From: an uncultured Candidatus Melainabacteria bacterium
GTDB taxonomy: Bacteria; Cyanobacteriota; Vampirovibrionia; Gastranaerophilales; Gastranaerophilaceae
DNA length: 37,808 nt
Direction: 5' to 3'
Assembly: GCA_934717895.1 (NCBI GenBank)
Contig: CAKUZO010000008.1
Location: 1 to 37,808 of the forward strand
Of the stretch, positions 30,976 to 37,808 are shown one piece after another; within the stretch, counting starts at the first letter, position 1, and every line of letters begins with the position of its first letter. Below the pieces are notes generated by a model. It was given only the letters and a program-made list of their open reading frames with translations. It made no database searches and was not told the DNA's origin. The position numbers were made by a program, and so were the translations under genes.

Positions 30976-32925
30976 ATGAAAATTTTTAAGGGAAAAACTT
31001 TTTTTATAAAATCAATTTTTATACACATATTTTTGGTTTTGATAATTGCACTCGTTTCGTTGGCTTTTTGGGAAAAACCAATGTATGATATGCTTATTAA
31101 AACGACTTCTTCGTCCGGTTACGGCTCTGACGATATTTCACTCGTTGTAATTGACAACAATTCACTAACAGCTCAAAGATGGCCTTGGGCAAGAAGTTTG
31201 TATGGAGAAATTTTCGATTATTTTTCCAAGCACACAAAAGCAAAAGTTGTTGTCTTTGACTGTATAATCAGAGCTTTGGACAAAGAAAATTCTCCATCAT
31301 CAGATCAATACTTTTTTAATTCTGTCAAAAATTCTCAAAACTTCATTGGAGCATATATGGCAGTCCCGACTCAATTTTCAGATGCAGGGAAAGGTCGAAT
31401 ATATAATGAAAAATTCCTGAAAAAATTCTCAATAAACGTCACTGATCAAAGGAAGAGGAACACGTCAAGATTTAGTCAATACAACAGTATTTCAATTCTT
31501 CCGGATCCATATTTTAACGTTCTATCAAATGCGGGAGCTACAAACCTAAACTTAGATCCGATTGATTCAGTATTACGTTTTTCAAATGATTTAATCGGAT
31601 ATAACGGCTCTTTTTATCCGTCAATTTCTCTTATGGCATACCTAAAAGCCAACAATACCGATCAAGTAACCCTTACGGATAAAAATCTTATCGTTGATAA
31701 AACAGGATTAAAAATCCCGATTACACAGACTGGCGGAAACATAAAACACAGGATTAAATTCTACAAATTCAAGAAAAATTCAGAATACTCACATACCAAA
31801 TATTCCGCAATTGATATTATAAACTCTGAAAGGCAAATCAAACAAGGTCAAAAACCGACAATTAATCCTTCTGTATTTGATAATAAAATAGTTTTAATCG
31901 GTGCTAACGCATTAAGCCTTCAAGATGCTCATAACACTTCAATTTCAGCGAATCACCCCGGAGTTGATATCCAGGCATCTATTTTGAACAATTTTTTACA
32001 AAACGATTTTTTATATAGTTTTCCAACTGCACTAAATATTGCCATCATAATTTTGTTATCGGCAATCACCTTTGCAATCATTAGGTTTATGGCGTTTTTA
32101 CCATCACTGTTCACATTAATCGGATTTGCAATATTATACTTTATCTTCTGTATAATCTGTTTCAACAACAACGTCGTGCCGCTTGTAATTACACCACTTG
32201 CAGTTCAGTTAAGCACAATGATTTTTGGCTATTCGTACAGATTTATTCTAGAAGGCAGAAACAAAGAAAAAATCAAAAACGCAATGGGTAAATATCTTTC
32301 GCAAGACATTATGAAAAATGTTGTTCAAAACATCGACGACATCAAACTCGGGGGCAAAAAAGCTAACGTAACAGTTCTTTTTGCCGACATCAGAGGTTTT
32401 ACAAGTATGAGTGAAAAGATGACAGCAGAAGAGGTTTCTGTAATTTTGAACGAATATTTTTCAGAGATTGAACCAATTATCACCAAATACAACGGCGTAA
32501 TAAACAAATTTATCGGGGACGCTGTTATGGCGATTTTTGGGGAACCTATTCAGGATATCAATCACCCGCAAAATGCAGTCAGATGTGCTTGTGACATGCT
32601 TAAAAAAGTAGATCAGCTTCAAGACAAATGGCTTGCGGAAGGCAAACCTAAAATCGAAATCGGTATTGGGATTAACACAGGAGAAGCGTTTGTCGGAAAC
32701 ATTGGCTCTGAAAAACGTCTTGAATACACCGTTATCGGAGATATGGTAAACCTTGCAAGCCGTATTGAAAGCTATAACAAGGTTTACAAAACAAATATGC
32801 TCATCAGCAGTTCAACATATTCTTGCGTTGCCGATATCGTTGATGTAATCAAGATTGCAGATGTTACAATTCGTGGAAAAGCCAAAAAGATGGATATTTA
32901 CGAGGTTTTGAAGCTTAGCGAATAG
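30976..32925 (+). CDS. Adenylate/guanylate cyclase with CHASE2 sensor domain
   Basis: 649 aa integral membrane signal transducer. It has one TM near the N-terminus (about 12-30), then a CHASE2 extracytoplasmic sensor to about 345 (VVIDNNSLTAQRWPWARSLY, VVVFDCIIRALD). Three TM segments lie at about 350-425, then a class III cyclase domain from about 465. Metal-binding Asp residues are D471 (FADIRGFTSM) and D515 (FIGDAVMAIFG). K511 in NKFIGD, and VIGDMVNLASRIES with its Asn and Arg, favour ATP as substrate and a working active site. The CHASE2-3TM-cyclase layout is common in cyanobacteria. Product probably cAMP. The gene overlaps no neighbour; recG follows after 3 nt. Confidence 0.93.
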   Translation: MKIFKGKTFFIKSIFIHIFLVLIIALVSLAFWEKPMYDMLIKTTSSSGYGSDDISLVVIDNNSLTAQRWPWARSLYGEIFDYFSKHTKAKVVVFDCIIRALDKENSPSSDQYFFNSVKNSQNFIGAYMAVPTQFSDAGKGRIYNEKFLKKFSINVTDQRKRNTSRFSQYNSISILPDPYFNVLSNAGATNLNLDPIDSVLRFSNDLIGYNGSFYPSISLMAYLKANNTDQVTLTDKNLIVDKTGLKIPITQTGGNIKHRIKFYKFKKNSEYSHTKYSAIDIINSERQIKQGQKPTINPSVFDNKIVLIGANALSLQDAHNTSISANHPGVDIQASILNNFLQNDFLYSFPTALNIAIIILLSAITFAIIRFMAFLPSLFTLIGFAILYFIFCIICFNNNVVPLVITPLAVQLSTMIFGYSYRFILEGRNKEKIKNAMGKYLSQDIMKNVVQNIDDIKLGGKKANVTVLFADIRGFTSMSEKMTAEEVSVILNEYFSEIEPIITKYNGVINKFIGDAVMAIFGEPIQDINHPQNAVRCACDMLKKVDQLQDKWLAEGKPKIEIGIGINTGEAFVGNIGSEKRLEYTVIGDMVNLASRIESYNKVYKTNMLISSSTYSCVADIVDVIKIADVTIRGKAKKMDIYEVLKLSE

Positions 32926-32928
32926 ATT

Positions 32929-35325
32929 ATGATTGAAAATATTGAACAATTAAAAAAAGCGATTGAAATAGAAATTCAATACAAATATATCGATATACAT
33001 GGTAAAACACAAGCTTTTTCGACCTTTATAAAGAATGAAGCCAAAAAGTATTATAAGCTTTCGAAAAAAAATCCTAAATGGGCTGTTATTGCAGAAGCTT
33101 TTGAGCACTATCCTTTTGCTGGCGTAAATGAACGAAGAAAGAGTATTGACAACCTCATTCGAGTTCTTACATCAGAGGCAAAAGCAAAAAATAACGAACA
33201 AAATTCTAATACAGGACAAGCTCAACCACAACACCTCAAATCAGCTGCTGAAACCGATGTAATGTATATGAAAGGCGTCGGACCTAAAATAGCCTACAAA
33301 CTCAACAAGCTAGGCATTTATACTGTTCAAGATTTGATGATGTATTTTCCCAAAAAACATATTGATTACTCATCAAGAACCCTAATTAGAGATCTCAAAG
33401 AAGGCGAAACAACAACCGTTTTCGGTTATATCAAATCCGTTTCTGCCTTCAATACTCAAAAAAAATTATCAGTCGTAAAGGTTGCAATTGCTGACGAAAG
33501 TGGTCGACTTGATTTAAGTTTTTTCCAAGCAAAATCCAACCGATTTATGCTTGAAAGAACAAAATCTCAATTTCCTATAAACGCCGGAATTATGCTCTCC
33601 GGCAAGGTTAAACGAAACAATTACGACGGCAAATTAACATTCGACAAACCGACATACTCAATTATGACAGGTGAGTTTTTGGGAAACCAGAATTCAAACC
33701 TGAATATCGCAAGAATTGTCCCAATTTACACAGTCTGCGAAGATTTGAGCATAAAAGTTTTACGTCGTGCTATTTTCAACGCTATTCAGGCTTACAAATC
33801 TGAAATTACAAATGTTATCCCTGATTTTATAAGAGAAAAACTTGGAATTCTCGACAAAAAAGTTGCAGTCGAGCAAATCCATTTTCCGGAAAGCCAAGAA
33901 CTGCTTGAACAAGCCCGATTTTCACTTATTTTTGAAGAACTTTTCTTGATACAGCTTAAACTTGTTCGCCTGAGAGAGCAAAACTCCGCAAATCACTCTG
34001 CACTTGCCTTGAAAATTAAAGAAAAAGGACTTGTGCACCAATTTATAGACGGCTTACCGTTTGAACTTACAGGAGCTCAAAAACGTGCAGTAAATGAGAT
34101 TTTAACAGATTTAAACTCTGATATTCCTATGGCAAGGCTGTTACAAGGCGATGTTGGTAGCGGGAAAACAGTCGTCGCAACAATTATGCTACTTGCCGGA
34201 GTTGAAAACGGTTATCAGGGAGCACTTATGGCTCCGACTGAAATTCTTGCGCAACAACACTACAACAACCTTCAACAATGGCTTGCTCCAATGGGCATAA
34301 GCGTTGGGCTTTTTCTTGGCAGTCAAGGTAAAAAAGTTCGTGAAAAATTCCGCACAGACTTGCGCAACGGGCAAATGAACATTGCAGTCGGTACCCACGC
34401 CCTAATTCAAGATGACGTCGATTTTTACAACCTTGGGGCAATTGTTGTCGATGAGCAGCACAGATTTGGTGTTAAACAAAGAAATGTTTTAAAAAAGAAA
34501 TCACAAAATCCGCAAATGCTTACAATGACTGCGACTCCAATTCCAAGGACTTTGGCACTTACTGTCCATGGAGATCTCGATTTGACAATTATTGACGAAC
34601 TTCCCAAAGGTAGAAAACCGATTAAAACCTCGCTCGTAACTTCTCACAGGGGAGTTTACGACCTTATTCAACGAGAAATCGAAGCCGGACGCCAAGCCTA
34701 CGTTGTCTATCCGCTAATTGAAGAGAGCGAAACCTTATCTGCAAAAGCCGCAACAATTGAGGCGGAACGACTTCAAAACGAAGTTTTCCCACAATTCAAA
34801 ATCGGGCTACTTCATGGAAAACTCAAAAACGACGAAAAAGAGCAAGTAATGGCGGATTTCAAAAATAAAAAATATGACATTTTAGTTTCCACAACCGTTG
34901 TAGAAGTTGGGGTTGACGTTCCGAATGCAACTGTTATGCTGATTGAAAATGCCGAAAGGTTTGGCTTGTCGCAACTTCATCAGCTAAGAGGGCGTGTCGG
35001 ACGTAACAGTCTGCAATCTTACTGTATTTTACACACTTCAACAAAATCGCAAGAAACAAGAGAGCGTCTGAATATTATGACGCAAACCAACGACGGTTTT
35101 GTTATTGCTGAAAAAGATTTGCAACTCAGAGGCCCCGGAGAATTTCTCGGAACTCGTCAAAGTGGCTTGCCGGATTTGATTATTTCAGATATTGTTCGTG
35201 ACGCAAAAATTCTTGAAACCGCAAGAGCCGAAGCAATCGATTTTGTAAAATCCCACAAGATTGACGAATACCCAAAACTCAAAGAAATCACATCTCTTAC
35301 CCTGTTTTCAGGTCTCGACATCTAA
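32929..35325 (+). CDS. recG: ATP-dependent DNA helicase RecG
   Basis: Branch-migration helicase that remodels stalled forks and Holliday junctions. 798 aa, about 100 longer than E. coli RecG. The extra N-terminal part (1 to about 105) is helical; cyanobacterial RecG proteins are also extended there. Then follow a helix-hairpin-helix-like MKGVGPKIAYKLNKLGI, the OB wedge domain (about 165-250) and the helicase core. The core has GAQKRAVNEI, Walker A GDVGSGKT (K413), DEQH box at 508-511, TATPIPRT, LHGKLKNDEKEQVM, VGVDVPNATVMLIENAERFGLSQLHQLRGRVGR and the RecG-specific GPGEFLGTRQSG. All motifs are intact. It starts 3 nt after the cyclase stop with no clear Shine-Dalgarno, so translation is coupled. 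Confidence 0.96.
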   Translation: MIENIEQLKKAIEIEIQYKYIDIHGKTQAFSTFIKNEAKKYYKLSKKNPKWAVIAEAFEHYPFAGVNERRKSIDNLIRVLTSEAKAKNNEQNSNTGQAQPQHLKSAAETDVMYMKGVGPKIAYKLNKLGIYTVQDLMMYFPKKHIDYSSRTLIRDLKEGETTTVFGYIKSVSAFNTQKKLSVVKVAIADESGRLDLSFFQAKSNRFMLERTKSQFPINAGIMLSGKVKRNNYDGKLTFDKPTYSIMTGEFLGNQNSNLNIARIVPIYTVCEDLSIKVLRRAIFNAIQAYKSEITNVIPDFIREKLGILDKKVAVEQIHFPESQELLEQARFSLIFEELFLIQLKLVRLREQNSANHSALALKIKEKGLVHQFIDGLPFELTGAQKRAVNEILTDLNSDIPMARLLQGDVGSGKTVVATIMLLAGVENGYQGALMAPTEILAQQHYNNLQQWLAPMGISVGLFLGSQGKKVREKFRTDLRNGQMNIAVGTHALIQDDVDFYNLGAIVVDEQHRFGVKQRNVLKKKSQNPQMLTMTATPIPRTLALTVHGDLDLTIIDELPKGRKPIKTSLVTSHRGVYDLIQREIEAGRQAYVVYPLIEESETLSAKAATIEAERLQNEVFPQFKIGLLHGKLKNDEKEQVMADFKNKKYDILVSTTVVEVGVDVPNATVMLIENAERFGLSQLHQLRGRVGRNSLQSYCILHTSTKSQETRERLNIMTQTNDGFVIAEKDLQLRGPGEFLGTRQSGLPDLIISDIVRDAKILETARAEAIDFVKSHKIDEYPKLKEITSLTLFSGLDI

Positions 35326-35337
35326 TCAGAATTTGAC

Positions 35338-36363
35338 CTAAATCTTTTTAAGTGCATGCGAAAGTTTTTTCAATTTTGCCTCAGTCGTCCCAATTCCGCA
35401 AAGAAGCATTGTCGAAACTTCGTTTGTTTTTTCATCTTCAATATCAAATTCATCAAAGAGTTTTTCAGACAGCTCAAAACCTGTCATACCGGACTTCTTA
35501 ATTAAAATTTTTGTAATATCATCTCCACCAAACTCAACATTATTTACCGAGTTTTTAATCTCTTCTATCTGACAAATCAGAGTTTCGATTTTTTTGCGTC
35601 CTCTTTTCGAATTCAAAAAGTTTATATTTGCTTCAATCGACGCCAAAAGCGGATAAGATGGAGAGGTTGTATTTATCATAGAAAGTGCATTTGAGGCATC
35701 ACAATCACAATTTACATGCAAAAGCGCCGTCGGATTAAGCCCACCTGCCGTTTTATGCAAAGATTGAATGGTAAAATTCGCAATATTTACAGCACTTTGA
35801 GGCAATTTATCTGAAAAAGAATAAAGAGCACCATGCGCCTCATCAATAATCAAATAAGCACCGTTATTTCGACAAATCTCCTTGATTTTTTCAACATCAG
35901 AGATAATTCCCTCATAGCTCGGGGAAGTAACAATTACAGCCTTCACCTCTTTTACATCAATAAGTTCAGGTGTTGTCTTTTGGGGAATTCCCCACTCTTT
36001 ATCTATCGGCAAGTCGTAAAAAACAGGTTCGCAACCGGCAAGCTTCACAGCATTCAAATGACATGGGTGAGAATTTCGCCACAACAAAACCTTATCACCG
36101 CGCCGACAACATGCCAAAACAGCTGCAATAACACCACTTGTAGAACCATTTGTCAAAAAATGAGTATTTCGAGTTCCATAAATCTTTGTGGCTCTTTTCT
36201 CGGCTTGCACCAAGGCTGTTTGAGGATCTTGTGCCTCTGTTTCAGAAATATCATATTTATAAAAATTACGAAATTTATTAAAAATAAAATATTTCTGATT
36301 ATGTGACGGAGTCGTAAACAAATATTTCCGATTTTGTTTTCTCAATAACTGGATAAGACTCAT
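35338..36363 (-). CDS. Orn/Lys/Arg decarboxylase-fold PLP protein, compact form
   Basis: 341 aa fold-type I PLP protein resembling the major domain of Orn/Lys/Arg decarboxylases (SpeA/lysine decarboxylase of the short Gram-positive and cyanobacterial type). Landmarks are FTTPSHNQ, YGTRNTHFLTNGSTSGV, RNSHPCHLNAVKLAG, VTSPSYEG, the cofactor Asp in LIIDEAHGALYSF and the PLP Lys in QSLHKTAGGL. The family's C-terminal domain is cut short; the usual length is about 480, so either the function differs or this is a minimal enzyme. Polyamine synthesis is the family's usual role. The ATG lies 2 nt after the PilZ gene stop, so the two are coupled. Convergent with recG, 12 nt apart. Confidence 0.8.
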   Translation of the reverse strand: MSLIQLLRKQNRKYLFTTPSHNQKYFIFNKFRNFYKYDISETEAQDPQTALVQAEKRATKIYGTRNTHFLTNGSTSGVIAAVLACCRRGDKVLLWRNSHPCHLNAVKLAGCEPVFYDLPIDKEWGIPQKTTPELIDVKEVKAVIVTSPSYEGIISDVEKIKEICRNNGAYLIIDEAHGALYSFSDKLPQSAVNIANFTIQSLHKTAGGLNPTALLHVNCDCDASNALSMINTTSPSYPLLASIEANINFLNSKRGRKKIETLICQIEEIKNSVNNVEFGGDDITKILIKKSGMTGFELSEKLFDEFDIEDEKTNEVSTMLLCGIGTTEAKLKKLSHALKKI

Positions 36364-36365
36364 GA

Positions 36366-36956
36366 TTACTTGTTTTTAATCTCAATACTTCTTTTTGTAC
36401 AAAACTGAGTAAGCGTCATCTTGTCGATACTGTTATGATACTCAAATCTACCGGAAATTGTATACCCGCCGTTTTCATTTTTTTCAATTCTTATCGGGCT
36501 AAATTTGCAATCAATAGACTGTTTTTCAGACAACGGCAAAGAAATTGAATATTCTGCTTCAATATTAATGTTATCATTTGTACGGAACTTCATACCACCG
36601 GCAGAAATATCGAGTGTTGTAATCTTTTTAACATCATCTCCGCATTTCAAATCCAAATCATAAACATACTTAATACGAGTATATTGACGTCTTTGAAGAA
36701 ATTTGTGTTTTGCAGGGGTTGCAATCTTAACTCTTTTACCATCAATAGTTTCAGGGAATGAATCAAAATACAAAGTTCCGTGAGAAGTTTGCGTATAAAA
36801 CTCACAGAAATTATGACGCATCATACCTTGTGGTTCATATTCCAACTCAACAGTAAAATATCTTGGTTCAACCTCAACAATAGTCCCCTTGTTAGCACAT
36901 TTAAAATCTGCCGGCACTACTGTAATTTTTCTATCTTTTTCTAATAATTCTCTCAT
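36366..36956 (-). CDS. PilZ-domain c-di-GMP receptor (YcgR-like)
   Basis: 196 aa, cytosolic. The N-terminal ~85 residues are a beta-rich YcgR/PilZN-like domain. The PilZ domain follows with both c-di-GMP motifs: RRQYTR, where R90 and R94 form the RxxxR, and DISAGG, where D116, S118 and G121 form the D/NxSxxG. Ligand binding is therefore likely. Such proteins adjust motility, pilus function or polysaccharide secretion in response to c-di-GMP. AGAGG 7 nt upstream supports the start, and a near-consensus promoter precedes it. First gene of a two-gene unit with the decarboxylase-like gene. No cyclase or phosphodiesterase for c-di-GMP is in this window. Confidence 0.93.
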   Translation of the reverse strand: MRELLEKDRKITVVPADFKCANKGTIVEVEPRYFTVELEYEPQGMMRHNFCEFYTQTSHGTLYFDSFPETIDGKRVKIATPAKHKFLQRRQYTRIKYVYDLDLKCGDDVKKITTLDISAGGMKFRTNDNINIEAEYSISLPLSEKQSIDCKFSPIRIEKNENGGYTISGRFEYHNSIDKMTLTQFCTKRSIEIKNK

Positions 36957-36976
36957 AATAATCCTCTTTTGAAATG

Positions 36977-37005
36977 ATTATACTACATTTTTTTTGTTTT
37001 GTCGA
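36977..37005 (-). promoter_or_regulatory. Promoter of the PilZ operon
   Basis: Minus strand: TCGACA (37000-37005), 17-nt spacer, TATAAT (36977-36982). Confidence 0.7.
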
Positions 37006-37037
37006 GATGTTATATAACTACTATTAAAGAAAAACAA

Positions 37038-37078
37038 AATAGACGAATAATTTCTTGCTCGAAATTTATCCGCCTATT
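37038..37078 (-). terminator. Long-stem terminator after the pilin-like gene
   Basis: About 17 paired bases (37038-37054 with 37061-37078), some G-U pairs and one bulge, loop 6 nt, T-rich on the minus strand side. It lies about 100 nt after the stop at 37176 and upstream of the PilZ promoter. Confidence 0.7.
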
Positions 37079-37175
37079 ATTTTTTATTGTATTTACACCA
37101 ATATCCACATATTTTATCATTTGCAGCTATGTCTGATTTTGAGTCGCTAAATGATTAAATTATTAAATGATTAAG

Positions 37176-37808
37176 CTATTCACCAACACAAACCGCCAGA
37201 ACATCACCGGCGTAGCGGTCGGTGGGGAGCCACTCCGTGCCCGACTGGCTGAAGTTGCGGACGTACGCGGAGCTGGAACCGTCTTCATGCGCCCAAACGT
37301 CGGAAGACATTCCAGTAAAGCCCAGAGATGAGGCTTTTGAGGTGTCTAAGGTTAGACCTCTGTATATATCTTGCTTAGCTCCAACTGTTGGGTTGCCTTT
37401 GTAGAGCTCTGTTGCTAGTTTGCCTAAATCGTCCAATGTTGGTATTTTAGATACTCCACCACATTGTTTGACGGCTCCTGCCCAATAATCGTTGTCATAG
37501 TTACACCCTTTTATTCCAAGTTTTCCTTTTTCTGCTTCGCATTCAGCTCTTGTTAATGGAGTTGGAGTAAATGCGGCAGAGAAGCATTTACCACCAGCTT
37601 CAAGAGAACACGCTGAACCCAAACCGCTTGCTTTCCCGAATATCAAAACGTCACCGTTTGAATTTCCTTCAAGTTTTGCTAACTTATTCGGTTTTTTACC
37701 TCCATTCCAATCAAAAACACCTGCAAGGCAGTTTAAAGAATTCGAAATTGAACCCTTACTATCGCCGGATTTTAATCCTTCTTTATCAACGTCAAAAGTA
37801 CAGCCTTT
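37176..37808 (-). CDS. Prepilin-like surface protein, C-terminal part, with a putative hypervariable 3' region
   Basis: The frame is open to the window edge, giving about 210 C-terminal residues (KGCTFDVDKEGLKSGD at the edge to DVLAVCVGE). The N-terminal prepilin peptide would lie outside. The body contains GSISNSLNCLAGVFDWNGGK, many Cys, and YWAGAVKQCGGVSKIPTLDDL, a layout I know from Gastranaerophilales type II secretion/pilin-like proteins. The last ~35 residues (VWAHEDGSSSAYVRNFSQSG and on to AVCVGE) look like the end of a C-type-lectin-fold domain. Bases 37201-37300 are 65% GC by my count, against 45% in 37321-37420. In 37209-37283, 18 of 25 codons end in C, against 7 of the 25 before them. 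That pattern is expected where AAC codons of a template were mutated at A. A short internal TTG at 37646 is not the real start. Confidence 0.75.
   Translation of the reverse strand, partial: KGCTFDVDKEGLKSGDSKGSISNSLNCLAGVFDWNGGKKPNKLAKLEGNSNGDVLIFGKASGLGSACSLEAGGKCFSAAFTPTPLTRAECEAEKGKLGIKGCNYDNDYWAGAVKQCGGVSKIPTLDDLGKLATELYKGNPTVGAKQDIYRGLTLDTSKASSLGFTGMSSDVWAHEDGSSSAYVRNFSQSGTEWLPTDRYAGDVLAVCVGE

Noticed and set aside
36957..37175. Template repeat for the putative DGR next to the pilin gene
   Set aside because: The stretch is AT-rich with a terminator and TAAATGATTAA repeats; nothing resembles the GC-rich 37209-37283 block.

Overview
The window is AT-rich, densely coding bacterial DNA. 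Several features suggest a gut member of the Gastranaerophilales (Vampirovibrionia/Melainabacteria, the non-photosynthetic sister group of Cyanobacteria). These are lineage-style hypothetical proteins (a 719-aa protein starting MGMAAGQARLLSIT, a Cys/Gly-rich EF-hand protein, a prepilin-like protein ending in YAGDVLAVCVGE), an MCE-domain protein implying a diderm envelope, a CsaB wall-polymer pyruvyltransferase, and a long cyanobacterial-style RecG. The taxonomic call is inference; no rRNA or ribosomal protein gene is present.

Layout. 1-922: 5' part of ahcY on the minus strand, cut by the window edge. 1064-5200: a very large GH13-like glycosidase. 5344-13281: a signalling block with two histidine kinases, a single-domain response regulator paired with a divergent PilB/GspE-like ATPase, a membrane-anchored protein of unknown function, and two minus-strand paralogues of unknown function, one frameshifted. 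13348-17247 (minus): a TPR protein, ilvE and galE. 17427-19590 (plus): a membrane-anchored HELQH protein and an orphan MCE protein. 19690-21054 (minus): glnA. 21055-21895 has no gene but holds a predicted structured RNA, an orphan plus-strand terminator and a 122-bp-period duplication. 21896-24055 (minus): the 719-aa protein. 24218-26957: a GT-C-like membrane protein and a patatin lipase. 26958-27350: an odd repeat next to an intron-free tRNA-Leu(UAA). 27450-28361: EF-hand protein. 28358-30910 (minus): eda-kdgK-csaB. 30976-35325: CHASE2 adenylate cyclase and recG. 35338-36956 (minus): a PilZ protein and a PLP decarboxylase-fold protein. 37176-37808 (minus): 3' part of a pilin-like gene.

How the genes fit together. 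Nucleotide signalling (class III cyclase, PilZ c-di-GMP receptor), two-component signalling and type IV pilus or secretion parts recur, which fits a surface-attached lifestyle. The eda-kdgK pair finishes hexuronate/Entner-Doudoroff catabolism to pyruvate and glyceraldehyde-3-phosphate. CsaB is co-transcribed with them and uses PEP to pyruvylate a wall polymer.

Most interesting observations. (1) The pilin-like gene ends in a GC-rich, NNC-codon-rich block that looks like the variable region of a diversity-generating retroelement target; no reverse transcriptase or template lies in the window. (2) Four genes have a -10 box ending exactly 6 nt before the ATG and no Shine-Dalgarno, which predicts leaderless transcripts. 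(3) A structured unit upstream of tRNA-Leu is flanked by direct repeats containing the first 11 nt of the tRNA. (4) The glnA-distal gene-free region carries a long-stem RNA candidate.
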